Shown here piece by piece: positions 1-8,177 of a stretch of DNA of 64,000 nucleotides. The stretch spans positions 1 to 64,000 of the forward strand of contig CAZMGT010000014.1 of assembly GCA_964565895.1 (NCBI GenBank), read 5' to 3'. The stretch's first letter is position 1. Each line of letters begins with the position of its first letter. The notes under the pieces are model-generated. The model saw only the letters and a program-made list of their open reading frames with translations, was not told the origin of the DNA and searched no databases. The DNA is from CAZMGT01 sp964565895. Its GTDB lineage: Bacteria > Armatimonadota > Zipacnadia > UBA1398 > CAZMGT01. The translations under genes were made by a program, and so were the position numbers.

Positions 1-929
1 CTGGAGTAGGGCATAAGCACGTTGATGTTCCGCGGGTGGCGCTCCGGGGGCAGCGTCCAGAACAGGTAATAGATGCCCCCAAGCAGCCAGGCCGGGTTGT
101 CCTCCAGCTCCGTGTTGCGGCAGCGCTCGTACATCGCCCGCGCCCCGGCGACAAGCTGCTTAATGTCGATCCCCATGAACACCGCGGGGACGAGCCCCAC
201 GGGGGAAAGCACGGAAAACCGGCCACCCACGTCGCGGGGAATCTCAAAATGCAACAGCTCCTCGCCCGGCCGCCGCGCGCGCTTGAGCAAAATGCTGTCT
301 TTGGCGCTATCCGTGGGGTGCGGGGCATCGGTGATCACGATCACTCGCGAGCGCCAGTCTATGCCGGCCCGGGCGAGCCAGGCGCGCACGACGGCAAATT
401 GGGCCACCGTCTCGGCGGTCTTGCCCGACTTGCTGATTACGCAAAACAACGTTTGCTCGGGGTTAACCACTTGCAAGAGGCCGTAAAACTGCGCGGGGTC
501 GACGTTGTCCATGATGTGCACGCGCGGCCCAGGGCGCGCGGGCGCGGGGGTGTCGTCGCGCACGGGGGGTTCCCAGCGCTGGCCAAGCTCGCCTTGCTCG
601 GGAAGCAAATGCGCGAACGGGTGGGTGAGCGCCGTACGCAGGGCAATGGCCCCCAAAGCCGAACCTCCGATGCCCAGGACAACGAAATCGCGCACGGGCT
701 GGCCGATGCTCGCCGCGAAGCTTTGGCAGCGCTGAACAATTTCCTCAAGCTGCTGTTCGCTCTGCTCGGCAAGGCGGACGAATCCTGGGCGCTGCGCGCC
801 CTCCGCGACAACCGTGCGCGGGACGCCGCGCCGGCGAAGGGCCTCAAAATCTGCGGGGCGCAGGCCGTACTTGCCCACGGCCTCTTGTGTGACGTTCGTC
901 GTGTCCAGCGTAATCAACTCGTTGTCCAC
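1..929 (-). CDS. pgi: Glucose-6-phosphate isomerase (partial, 3' end outside window)
   Basis: Interconverts glucose 6-phosphate and fructose 6-phosphate in the cytoplasm (glycolysis/gluconeogenesis). The reverse strand reads open from a GTG at 929 to the left edge, about 309 codons. Diagnostic pieces are VVLGIGGSALGA around residue 86 (sugar-phosphate SIS loop), VISKSGKTAET around residue 160 (phosphate-binding serines) and GGRFSVLSPVGL around residue 228, the classic family signature. GTG is chosen because a GAGGGGAG ribosome site lies 8 bases upstream; the nearby ATG at 936 is in another frame and opens only a shadow. The carboxyl-terminal part with the catalytic His/Lys lies beyond the window. 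It has its own promoter candidate at 1039-1069. Identification is secure; only the end is unknown. Confidence 0.95.
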   Translation of the reverse strand, partial: MDNELITLDTTNVTQEAVGKYGLRPADFEALRRRGVPRTVVAEGAQRPGFVRLAEQSEQQLEEIVQRCQSFAASIGQPVRDFVVLGIGGSALGAIALRTALTHPFAHLLPEQGELGQRWEPPVRDDTPAPARPGPRVHIMDNVDPAQFYGLLQVVNPEQTLFCVISKSGKTAETVAQFAVVRAWLARAGIDWRSRVIVITDAPHPTDSAKDSILLKRARRPGEELLHFEIPRDVGGRFSVLSPVGLVPAVFMGIDIKQLVAGARAMYERCRNTELEDNPAWLLGGIYYLFWTLPPERHPRNINVLMPYS

Positions 930-1038
930 GGGTCATACTCCCCTCGGTGACGCGCCCGGAGCGATGCGCCCGGGCCATGTGGCGGAGTGCGCGGGACGCG
1001 TGCCCGGAGTGGCGCGCGGGGACGCAGGCTTGCCGCAA

Positions 1039-1069
1039 GTTATACTACGGCGTAGGCCGCGGCGGTCAA
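1039..1069 (-). promoter_or_regulatory. Candidate sigma-70 promoter for pgi
   Basis: On the reverse strand TTGACC (1069-1064) precedes TATAAC (1044-1039) by 19 bases; TAGTAT at 16 bases is an alternative -10. It faces pgi, giving a leader of about 100 nt, and overlaps the stop codon of the upstream secreted-protein gene. The spacing is at the long end, so support is moderate. Confidence 0.4.
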
Positions 1070-2124
1070 GCGCCGGCCGGCGGGTTGATGGTTGTGGTAA
1101 ACTTCACGCTCATTTGGGTGTCCATTTTGGTTTCCGATAGTTTGCGCTTCTGCTGCTCCTCGGTTAGCGGGGGCGAGGTAATTTTGAGCACCGAGGTGCC
1201 CTCGATGCGCGCGATGCGATGACCGTTGCGCCGCTCGATCCCCGCCAGGCGCGAGATAGCCGCCATCTCTAGCTTCGTTCCGGTTCTCTCGTCAATCGTT
1301 GTCGTTGTCGTTTGCCACGTCTCGCCCACGCGCACGGGATGGTCCGGGAGCAGGCCCTGCCCCAGGCGCAGGAGATCGACGAAGCCGGGCCCCCCTTGGC
1401 CCATTGTTTTCTGTATCGCGTCCAGCCATGTTCCCTGCACGCCGAGAACTCTGCCTCGGGCATCGATGTGCATAACGAGGGGCTCGGCAAGAAGCTTGGC
1501 CAGGTCGAGCTTCTGTGGCTGGGCCGGCTGCTGTCCCTCGTCGGCGGGGCGCAGCGTGCATGTCTCGCCCACCGCAGAGAGCTCGATCGTCATCTCGCCC
1601 ACTTGCTGCCCAAGGTCTAAGTCCAGGAAATATTGCGTGCTTCCCTGATAAGTCACGGAGAGAAGCACCGTCTCCACGGGAGGGAGAGGCACTTCGTTGA
1701 GGGTAAGCGTTTTGTCGCCCACGGTAACGGTCATTCCCTGCGCGGTGAGCTTCATAGACATGTTAACGTCCGGCGTCTTGGGGTTTTCGTCGGAGATCAT
1801 GTTGTCCACGGCAAACTCGGTAATCTTCACGGCCAGGCGGCCGGAGCCATCTTCCAAAGCTTCCACAACGCGCGTCTCCATGCCCAAGTCGATGGTCATA
1901 ATCATGTTTGCTTGGGCTGGTTCGTTCTGCCCAAGCTGCAAGGAAAACTTGCCGATGGCCATGCCCGCGATGTTCACGGTACTGGCAAGCCCCGGCTGAT
2001 AGCGCAGGCGCAGGGTAACCGGCCCCTCCTCCTGCCCCCGCGCGAAGCCCACGCTTGCCGCCAAGCACAGCGCGGCAAGGACTATGCGCCATCCGCCTGC
2101 CCTACGGCTGGTGAGGGAAAACAT
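1066..2124 (-). CDS. Secreted protein of unknown function (DUF6263-like)
   Basis: A 352-residue protein with a clear signal peptide (positive start, hydrophobic core VLAALCLAASVGFA, cleavage near GFARGQ). The mature part is beta-rich, starts VTLRLRYQPG and describes no catalytic motif. The overall look (LRLRY start, repeated beta strands, a late block GVQGTWLDAIQ, then a short ETWQTTTT block) recalls secreted DUF6263-type proteins, but this is resemblance, not a proven match. The ATG at 2124 is preferred over the upstream in-frame start at 2220 because AAAGGAGAG sits directly upstream and the signal peptide begins here; the longer form would overlap the DUF72 gene. It probably shares a transcript with the DUF72 gene 70 bases upstream. 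Confidence 0.7.
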   Translation of the reverse strand: MFSLTSRRAGGWRIVLAALCLAASVGFARGQEEGPVTLRLRYQPGLASTVNIAGMAIGKFSLQLGQNEPAQANMIMTIDLGMETRVVEALEDGSGRLAVKITEFAVDNMISDENPKTPDVNMSMKLTAQGMTVTVGDKTLTLNEVPLPPVETVLLSVTYQGSTQYFLDLDLGQQVGEMTIELSAVGETCTLRPADEGQQPAQPQKLDLAKLLAEPLVMHIDARGRVLGVQGTWLDAIQKTMGQGGPGFVDLLRLGQGLLPDHPVRVGETWQTTTTTIDERTGTKLEMAAISRLAGIERRNGHRIARIEGTSVLKITSPPLTEEQQKRKLSETKMDTQMSVKFTTTINPPAGA

Positions 2125-2194
2125 GCACAGCTCTCCTTTCGTGCAATGCACCCCGCGTTTGCTGCGCGCGGGGAGCGTCGGCTCCTGCCCGAGG

Positions 2195-2947
2195 CTACGG
2201 CTCAAGCAGGGCGACCCCACGCTCGCGGAGCATTTCCGTAAACGTTAACGCGTTCATTACCGCATGGCCGCGGGCGTCGTTGTTAAAGTAGCAGTAGGCA
2301 TCGCACCCCGCAGCGACGGCCTCGGCCACGCGGTCGGCCCATGGGGCCATTTCCTCCTCGGTGTAGCTGTGGGCATAGGTGTCGCCCAGGCCGTGAAAGC
2401 GCAGGTAAACCCACTTTGCCGTCCTCTCGCTTACCTCGGGAAACGCCGTGGCGCTCACCCAAACGAGGGCGATGTCGCGCTCCGCGAGCAGCGCATATAC
2501 CTCGTCGCACAGCCATGATGTATGGCGGATCTCCAGCGCGTGGCGCATATTTTTGGGGAGGATGTCGGCGAAGTCGCAAAGCAGCTTGTCGTCGCGGGCA
2601 AACGAGGGAGGAAGCTGCCAGAGCATGGCGCACATTTTCCCCCACAGCGGCTGCAGGCGCTCGAGCAACTGCTCCAGGGCCTCGGCGCAATCCTTCAGCC
2701 GGTGCTGGTGGGTAATGAGCTTGCTCCCCTTAATGGCGAAGCGGAAGTGCTCGGGGGTCAGCTCGCCCCATTTTTGGGTGGTTGACGCGCGGGGCAGGCC
2801 GTAGAACGTGCTGTTAATCTCCACCGTGGGCAGGTGCTCGGCGTAAATCTCCAACCGGTGCCGGCCCTTGAGCTGCTCCGGATAAAGCACCTTTGTCCAG
2901 TGTTTATAGGACCAACCGGAGGTGCCCACCGCGGCCTTCGCGCTCAT
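2195..2947 (-). CDS. DUF72 domain protein (YecE-like)
   Basis: 250 residues, the normal length for the DUF72/YecE family, a TIM-barrel fold of unknown biochemical role. Family marks: the start VGTSGWSYKHW, EINSTFYGLPR, FAIKGSKLITHQ, LWQLPPSF, ALEIRHTSW and YFNNDARGHAV near the end. No signal peptide, so cytoplasmic. Family members often sit beside sugar or Fe-S genes, but the neighbours here (a secreted protein downstream, a divergent DUF4139 gene) say little. Start ATG has GATGAGG upstream. A TATAAT box lies about 40 bases upstream of the start. Confidence 0.88.
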   Translation of the reverse strand: MSAKAAVGTSGWSYKHWTKVLYPEQLKGRHRLEIYAEHLPTVEINSTFYGLPRASTTQKWGELTPEHFRFAIKGSKLITHQHRLKDCAEALEQLLERLQPLWGKMCAMLWQLPPSFARDDKLLCDFADILPKNMRHALEIRHTSWLCDEVYALLAERDIALVWVSATAFPEVSERTAKWVYLRFHGLGDTYAHSYTEEEMAPWADRVAEAVAAGCDAYCYFNNDARGHAVMNALTFTEMLRERGVALLEP

Positions 2948-2983
2948 AACGCCTCATCCCGTTCGCCCCTGGGGTTTGTAACT

Positions 2984-2989
2984 ATTATA
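2984..2989 (-). promoter_or_regulatory. -10 box candidate for the DUF72 gene
   Basis: A perfect TATAAT on the reverse strand in the only AT-rich patch of the divergent spacer, 37 bases before the DUF72 start. No convincing -35 hexamer is found at 16-18 bases, so this is a -10 call only. Confidence 0.35.
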
Positions 2990-3100
2990 CAGCCTACCCC
3001 AACCAATGCTTCACCGCCCCGTGGAACACTGTCCCCGCCAAGACGGTCTACCCATTGTGTGGCAAAGTGCTCGAAGATTGTCGCAGGCGAGGTGAGGAAA

Positions 3101-4489
3101 GTGCGTTATGCCGCTTTTTTCGTAGCGCTGCTTGGCCTGATGGGCACGGCGGTTGCCCAAGCGCCGGTGTCCGAGCCGCAGAGCATTGAGATTACCGTTT
3201 ACAACCAGGGCATTGGGCTCGTTAAAGACCGGCGCAAGATAACCCTGGCCCGCGGGCGCCAAACGCTGCGCTTTGAGGATGTCGCCGCGAAAATTAACCC
3301 GACCACCGTGCACTTCAAGTGCTTGGACAACCCCGAGGCGGTGCAGATCCTCGAGCAAAACTATCAGTTCGACCTGGTCAGCCGGGAGAAGCTGCTTGAG
3401 AAATACCTCGGGCGGGAGATCGAAATCGTCCGCTACGACCGCGACGGGAAGATCGTTGAGGTGCAACAGGCCGTTCTTCTCGGCCAGCGCGGCGGGCGGC
3501 CCTCGGTCGTGCGCGTGGGCCAGGAGATCGTTCTCGACCCGCAGGGGACGGTAAAGCTGCCCGCGCTGCCCGAAGGGCTGATCATCAAGCCCACGCTCGT
3601 CTGGGACATCTCCTCGCAGATCGTGGGCAAGCCCCTGTGCGAGGTGTCCTATATCACCGAGGGGCTGACCTGGGAGGCGGACTACGTCGCCGTCGTCAAC
3701 CAAGACGACACACAGCTCGACCTGAGCGGCTGGGTTACCCTGACGAACACCAGCGGGGTGAGCTATAAGAACGCAAAGCTCAAGCTTATCGCCGGCGCGG
3801 TGCATCGCGTGCAGCCCATCGTCTACCGAGCGGACAAAGCGCGCCGGGCGGGCATGGCTGTCCCGGAAGCGGAGGGGTTTGAGGAGCGCGCGTTTTTCGA
3901 ATATCACCTTTACACCCTGCAGCGGCCGACGACGATCCGCGACAACGAAACGAAGCAGGTAAGCCTGCTTTCCGCGGATGGGGTTAAGGCGAAGAAAATC
4001 TACATCCTCGAGGGGCCGGCGACGCGCACCACGGAGAAGGAGAACATCGCCGTAAAGATCGAGTTCAAAAACAGCAAGGATCAGGGCCTGGGCCTCGCCC
4101 TGCCCCAGGGGACGGTGCGCGTATATAAAGCCGACCAAGAGCAGTCGCTGCAGTTTGTCGGCGAGGACCGCATCGAGCACACCCCGCGCGACGAGGTTGT
4201 CCGCCTGCTCCTGGGCAGCGCGTTTGACCTAAAAGCGGACCACAAGGTGCTCAAGGTCCAGCGCATCGCGCCCAACATTACCCAGTACGACGTGGAGATC
4301 TCCCTGCGCAACCACAAGGACGACCAGGCGGTGGAGATCGTCGTCAACGAAAAGCTGTGGGGCGACTGGCAGGTGCTAAACGCCTCGCAGGAATATCGGC
4401 AGAAGGACGCGCGCACGCTCGAGTTTGTCGTCTCCGTGCCCGCCAACGGGCAGGCCAAGGTAAGCTATCGCGTGCAGGTTAAGCGCTAG
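3101..4489 (+). CDS. Secreted DUF4139 domain protein
   Basis: A 462-residue exported protein. Signal peptide residues 1-19 (core AAFFVALLGLMGTAVAQA). Early block ITVYNQGIGLVKDRR and TLRFEDVAAKINPTTVHF correspond to the beta-rich amino half of DUF4139 proteins; the middle SYITEGLTWEADYVAVV and LDLSGWVTLTNTSG, and the end GKAKVSYRVQVKR, are the typical DUF4139 core. The biochemical role of the family is unknown; it is a beta-sandwich protein of the cell envelope or exterior. GTG at 3101 is chosen because a full GAGGTGA ribosome site lies 5 bases upstream and the signal peptide begins there; the reading frame is open much further up but that part overlaps the divergent DUF72 gene. Two paralogues occur at 43693 and 45454. 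Confidence 0.9.
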   Translation: MRYAAFFVALLGLMGTAVAQAPVSEPQSIEITVYNQGIGLVKDRRKITLARGRQTLRFEDVAAKINPTTVHFKCLDNPEAVQILEQNYQFDLVSREKLLEKYLGREIEIVRYDRDGKIVEVQQAVLLGQRGGRPSVVRVGQEIVLDPQGTVKLPALPEGLIIKPTLVWDISSQIVGKPLCEVSYITEGLTWEADYVAVVNQDDTQLDLSGWVTLTNTSGVSYKNAKLKLIAGAVHRVQPIVYRADKARRAGMAVPEAEGFEERAFFEYHLYTLQRPTTIRDNETKQVSLLSADGVKAKKIYILEGPATRTTEKENIAVKIEFKNSKDQGLGLALPQGTVRVYKADQEQSLQFVGEDRIEHTPRDEVVRLLLGSAFDLKADHKVLKVQRIAPNITQYDVEISLRNHKDDQAVEIVVNEKLWGDWQVLNASQEYRQKDARTLEFVVSVPANGQAKVSYRVQVKR

Positions 4490-4496
4490 CGCTGCG

Positions 4497-4525
4497 TTGA
4501 ACAACGGGCCAGCCGATGCTATACT
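4497..4525 (+). promoter_or_regulatory. Sigma-70-type promoter of the propeller-kinase operon
   Basis: TTGAAC (4497-4502), exactly 17 bases, then TATACT (4520-4525), immediately after the stop of the DUF4139 gene. Predicted start near 4532, about 97 nt before the propeller gene. It is one of the best promoter matches in the window. Confidence 0.6.
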
Positions 4526-4628
4526 GCGGCCGGCCTGGGCAATGAACTGAGCGAAGGCCACTCGGGTATACTGAGTGGTCTTCGTTATGTTGTGCGTGTC
4601 GGCGCACTGCGAGACGGAGGGCACGGGA

Positions 4629-6065
4629 GTGGCGCGATGGGGCGCCTGCGCGGCGGTTTTCGCGCTTTTCGGCGGCGCGCTGGGCTTCGCCCAGCAGCCC
4701 TGCCGCTTGGCCGTTGTCTCCTCGCCCGCGCAGGGGCTGTTTACCCTGGCCACCGTAGACCCGGCCACCGGCGCCGCGGAGCAGGTGTTCGGCCCGGCGG
4801 AGGGGATGGGCATCGCCTGGTCGCCCAACGGCAGCCTCCTCGCCTATGTGAAAGCCGTGGGCCAGGGGCGCTATTCCGTTTACGTCGTAGACGTGCCCAC
4901 GGGCAGGCAGAAGAAGGTTAGCGCGGACCTTAACGTGGGCCAGTTTCAGTGGGCGCAAAACAGCACCGCCCTGGCCATCGTCGAGGTGCGCGAGCACGGG
5001 CGCTCCGCGGCGATCTATCTCTCCGACCTCTCCCCACGGCCGCCAAAGCTCGTCTCCGGCGCGCACAAGGTACTCGTCCCCCCGGACATCGCCCTCTCGC
5101 CCAGCGCGCGCTACGTGTGCTTCCGCGCCGTGGCCGCCGACGGGAGCGAGCAGCTAATCATCGCCGACGTGGCACAGCAGACGTGCCGCGCGATATGCCC
5201 GGGGATGGTCGTCGGCGTGCGCGAGTGGTCGCCCACGGAGGACATCCTCGCCGTGCACGCGCGGCCGGCAAACGGCGGCCCGCGCGCGGTATATTTGCTC
5301 AAGCCGCCGGCGTTTGCTCCCGTGCTCGCCTGCGAGCCCGGGCAGGAGGCCACGGGCTTTGGCTGGTCGCCCAGCGGAAAGTATCTCGCCTATCGCCTGG
5401 CCTTGGCCAACGAGCTAAACCTATATGGCCTTTACGAACTGGCCACGGGCCGCCGCGCGCTGATCGACGGCGCCCAGCATGGCATTTCCCTGCAGTGGTC
5501 GCCCGATGGCTCGGCCTATGCCGTGGTTGACGGGAGCGAGGGCAACGAGGGCATCGCCGACCTAAAAGTGGGCAGCGTGGCCAGCGCCATCTTCGGCGAT
5601 AGCTGGCTCGCCCCCCACAGCACGGGCGTCGTGGGCGTTATCTGGCACCCGCAGGGAAAAACGGTGGCGTTTATTAAAGGCGATGTGCTCATGGCTACAG
5701 ACTGCGCCACGCGCACTACGCGCGTGCTCGCCGACAGAGCGAGCGTGCGCGCGGCGTTGTGGTCGCCGGACGGGACGAAGATCGCCATTGTCGGGCGCAA
5801 GCGCGGGGAGGCCGCGCCGCATTACTACCAGGTGTGGGTGCTCAACCCGGAGACGGGCATGGCGCGCGTGGTTACCCAAGGGTTCCGCACGGGCGTGGTA
5901 GACTGGTCGCCGGACAGCAGGTATCTCTTGCTATTCGTCCCCACGGGCGAGGGGGCGCTCGGGCTGGGCTATGTTGTGCGCGCCGACGGAACAAGCTACG
6001 ACGATGGCCTGCCCTATCGCAAAATCGGCGACCGCGTTCACGCGCTAACGTGGTATCCCCGCTAG
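4629..6065 (+). CDS. Exported TolB-like WD40/PD40 beta-propeller protein
   Basis: 478 residues: a signal peptide (core ACAAVFALFGGALGFAQ) followed by eight or nine PD40-type blades, each with a W-SP-(D/N/S)-G core: AWSPNGSLLAY, QWAQNSTALAI, EWSPTEDILAV, GWSPSGKYLAY, QWSPDGSAYAV, IWHPQGKTVAF, LWSPDGTKIAI, DWSPDSRYLLL and a final TWYPR. Such propellers are periplasmic binding scaffolds (TolB, peptidase propellers); no protease domain follows here, so a binding role is inferred. GTG at 4629 is chosen for the GGAGG 8 bases upstream and the signal peptide; an in-frame start at 4575 is less likely. It leads an operon with the next two genes (gaps 20 and 8 bases). Confidence 0.85.
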   Translation: MARWGACAAVFALFGGALGFAQQPCRLAVVSSPAQGLFTLATVDPATGAAEQVFGPAEGMGIAWSPNGSLLAYVKAVGQGRYSVYVVDVPTGRQKKVSADLNVGQFQWAQNSTALAIVEVREHGRSAAIYLSDLSPRPPKLVSGAHKVLVPPDIALSPSARYVCFRAVAADGSEQLIIADVAQQTCRAICPGMVVGVREWSPTEDILAVHARPANGGPRAVYLLKPPAFAPVLACEPGQEATGFGWSPSGKYLAYRLALANELNLYGLYELATGRRALIDGAQHGISLQWSPDGSAYAVVDGSEGNEGIADLKVGSVASAIFGDSWLAPHSTGVVGVIWHPQGKTVAFIKGDVLMATDCATRTTRVLADRASVRAALWSPDGTKIAIVGRKRGEAAPHYYQVWVLNPETGMARVVTQGFRTGVVDWSPDSRYLLLFVPTGEGALGLGYVVRADGTSYDDGLPYRKIGDRVHALTWYPR

Positions 6066-6085
6066 CGCCAACGGGAGACGGGAAA

Positions 6086-7105
6086 ATGGCCGACACCCAA
6101 GCAAAAGCAAAAAGCCCCGCAAAGGCGGCCGGGGCGCTCGCCTGCGCCGTGTGTGCGCTCGCGCTGCAGGTGGGCCTGGGGCCGGCCGCGCGCGCTCAGC
6201 AGGCGCCTCAGGAGCTGCCGTTTGACCTGCGCTATCTGGGCGAGGTGCAAAGCAGCAACGGGTGCTATCCCATTTTCGACCAGCTTTTGATCAACCCCAA
6301 GAACGTCGAGCAAAACGGCCTGGCCTGGATCTCCTCCGGCGGCTCTGTGGAGATCGTCTACGCCGCCACGATACAGAAGCCGACCGTTGCCGTATACGAG
6401 GCGGTAATCCAGCTAAAGATCGTGGACTACGGCCCCGCGGCGCGGCCGCGGGCAACGGTGCAAGTGCTTGCCCCAGGCGGCGATGTCGTGGGCGAGGGGC
6501 ACGTGGCGATCACCGGCGGGTATCAGCTAGTAAAAGTTCCCTTTCGCGCAGCGGGCCCGGGAACATATCGCGCCGTTTTGCGTTGCGCCGGCGAGCAGTG
6601 CTTCGTTGGCGCAGCGGCGCAGGTGTGCTATTTCGCCCCGCGGCGCGTTCGCCCGCCCACGCGCGAGGAGCGGCTTGCCGCGCACGGCATTGACGAGCAG
6701 CGGACAACGTTTGTCCCCGCGGAAAGCGTTCTCGGCGATGTGCGCCAGGAGAGCGACGAGAGGTTTTTCGCCGCGCACAGCGCAGGCAAAAACGCCCTCT
6801 CCTGGAGCTATCAGGGGTTCGAGGAGCACCGTTTCGGCGTGCGCTGGCGGTTTTCGGTAGAGCAGTCGGCGCAGGGCCCGGCGCGCCTCGGGCTAACCCT
6901 TTACTTCCCCGTAGGCACAGGGCAACTGACCATCGACGCCCCAGACGGCTCGCGCAGCAGGCACACAATCTATGGCTCGCCGGAGCTGCGCACGCTGTGG
7001 TTTCCGATAAACCTCGTCGCTGGGCAATACGTGGTAACGCTCACGGACGAGCGCGTGGGGCGCGCGGAGTGCGCGGTATATAGCGACCTCATGCTTGCGC
7101 GGTAG
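6086..7105 (+). CDS. Secreted protein of unknown function
   Basis: 339 residues with a signal peptide (ALACAVCALALQVGLGPAARA, cleavage near ARAQQA). The mature part is beta-rich without catalytic motifs; residues about 60-180 look like one jelly-roll-type domain (IQLKIVDYGP, VQVLAPGGDVVGEG, GTYRAVLRCAG) and residues about 230-335 like a second (GVRWRFSVEQ, LGLTLYFPVG, GQYVVTLTDERVGR). I do not recognise a family. Start ATG has GGGAGACGGG upstream. It sits between the propeller and the sugar kinase in one operon, so the three may serve the same substrate or envelope process. Confidence 0.75.
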   Translation: MADTQAKAKSPAKAAGALACAVCALALQVGLGPAARAQQAPQELPFDLRYLGEVQSSNGCYPIFDQLLINPKNVEQNGLAWISSGGSVEIVYAATIQKPTVAVYEAVIQLKIVDYGPAARPRATVQVLAPGGDVVGEGHVAITGGYQLVKVPFRAAGPGTYRAVLRCAGEQCFVGAAAQVCYFAPRRVRPPTREERLAAHGIDEQRTTFVPAESVLGDVRQESDERFFAAHSAGKNALSWSYQGFEEHRFGVRWRFSVEQSAQGPARLGLTLYFPVGTGQLTIDAPDGSRSRHTIYGSPELRTLWFPINLVAGQYVVTLTDERVGRAECAVYSDLMLAR

Positions 7106-7113
7106 GGGGAGCA

Positions 7114-8040
7114 ATGCGCGTTGTCGTCTGCGGCGAGCTAAACGTAGACCTAATTGTCGCCGGGCTGCCCGAGCTTCCCCCGCTGGGCGAGGAGCGCCTG
7201 GCGGAAAGCTTCGCCATGACCGTGGGCGGCTCGGGGGCAAACACGGCGATGTCCTGCGCGGCGCTGGGCATGGAGGTGGCCCTCGTCGCGCGCGTGGGGA
7301 AGGACGCATTTGCCCAGTTTCTCCGCCAGCGCATCGCCGAGCACGGCCTTTGCCCAGACTGGCTCATTGTCGACGAGCAAACGCCCACAGGCGCCTGCGT
7401 GGCCCTGGGCGTGGGCGGCGAGCGCTGCTTTGCCAGCTTTCTGGGAACGATCAGCCGCCTGCGCCTCGATGACGTGGACTGGGACAGCCTGCGTGGGTTT
7501 GATCACCTGCACGTGGCCTCGTTTTACCTCCAAAAAACGCTTCGCCCCGACGTGCCGGAGCTTTTCCGCCAAGCGCGCGAACGCGGGATGACGACCTCGC
7601 TCGACTTGGGCTATGACCCGGAGGAGGACTGGCACCGCGAGGAGTTTTTGCGCGCCGTAGCCCTGTGCGACATCGTCTTGCCCAATGAAACGGAGATTTG
7701 CCGCGTGCTCGGCGAGGACGACCCCATCGCCGCGGCGCGGAAGATTGCCCGCCGCGGGCTGAGAGTGGTCGTCAAGCGCGGGGGGCGGGGCTCGGTCGCC
7801 GTTACCGAGGGCGAGGTAATCGAAGAGCCCGCGTTTTCCGTGGACGTCGTGGAGACGACGGGCTGCGGCGACGCGTTTAACGCAGGGTTTTTATATAAGT
7901 TCCTCTCCGGCGCGCCGCTGCGCGAGTGCCTACGCTTGGGCAACGCCGCGGGGGCGCTTGTCGCCACGCGCCTGGGAGGCGGCGAGTCGCTCCGCGGGCC
8001 TGAGGAAGTAGAGCGGCTCGCGGCCACACGCCCCGGCTAG
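7114..8040 (+). CDS. PfkB-family carbohydrate kinase
   Basis: 308 residues, normal for the ribokinase/PfkB fold; phosphorylates a sugar or nucleoside with ATP in the cytoplasm. Seen: amino signature start VVVCGELNVDLIV, the substrate loop GGSGANTA around residue 38, and the PfkB signature 2 VETTGCGDAFNAGF around residue 248, where Asp is the catalytic base and Gly-Cys-Gly-Asp makes the anion hole (Cys replaces the usual Ala). The mid-protein NETEICRVLGEDD corresponds to the conserved N-E motif that binds Mg. Substrate cannot be assigned from sequence (ribokinase, fructokinase and adenosine kinase subgroups look alike). Last gene of its operon, 8 bases after the secreted protein. Confidence 0.92.
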   Translation: MRVVVCGELNVDLIVAGLPELPPLGEERLAESFAMTVGGSGANTAMSCAALGMEVALVARVGKDAFAQFLRQRIAEHGLCPDWLIVDEQTPTGACVALGVGGERCFASFLGTISRLRLDDVDWDSLRGFDHLHVASFYLQKTLRPDVPELFRQARERGMTTSLDLGYDPEEDWHREEFLRAVALCDIVLPNETEICRVLGEDDPIAAARKIARRGLRVVVKRGGRGSVAVTEGEVIEEPAFSVDVVETTGCGDAFNAGFLYKFLSGAPLRECLRLGNAAGALVATRLGGGESLRGPEEVERLAATRPG

Positions 8041-8082
8041 CCCCGCCTAACCCCGGCCGGAGTATTTCGCCCCCTGCGGACG

Positions 8083-8111
8083 TTTACAATGGTGACGGCA
8101 CAGTGTAGTCT
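8083..8111 (+). promoter_or_regulatory. Candidate promoter for larE-nadB-ACT
   Basis: TTTACA (8083-8088), 17 bases, then TAGTCT (8106-8111) in the 137-base gap before larE. Both hexamers are imperfect but the spacing is ideal. Confidence 0.35.
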
Positions 8112-8177
8112 ATCCTGCGCATAGCCGAACGCTAGCGCGGCAGAGCAGTTGCCTTTCCTCGCTATGGGGCAGGGGCG

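Noticed and set aside
437..847. 136-codon reverse frame in the pgi region
   Set aside because: Wrong frame on the correct strand; the isomerase motifs lie in the frame starting at the GTG at 929.
3011..4180. 389-codon open frame opposite the DUF4139 gene
   Set aside because: High-GC antisense shadow. No ribosome site or family motif; Arg, Leu, His and Gly rich translation of the complementary strand of a well-supported gene.
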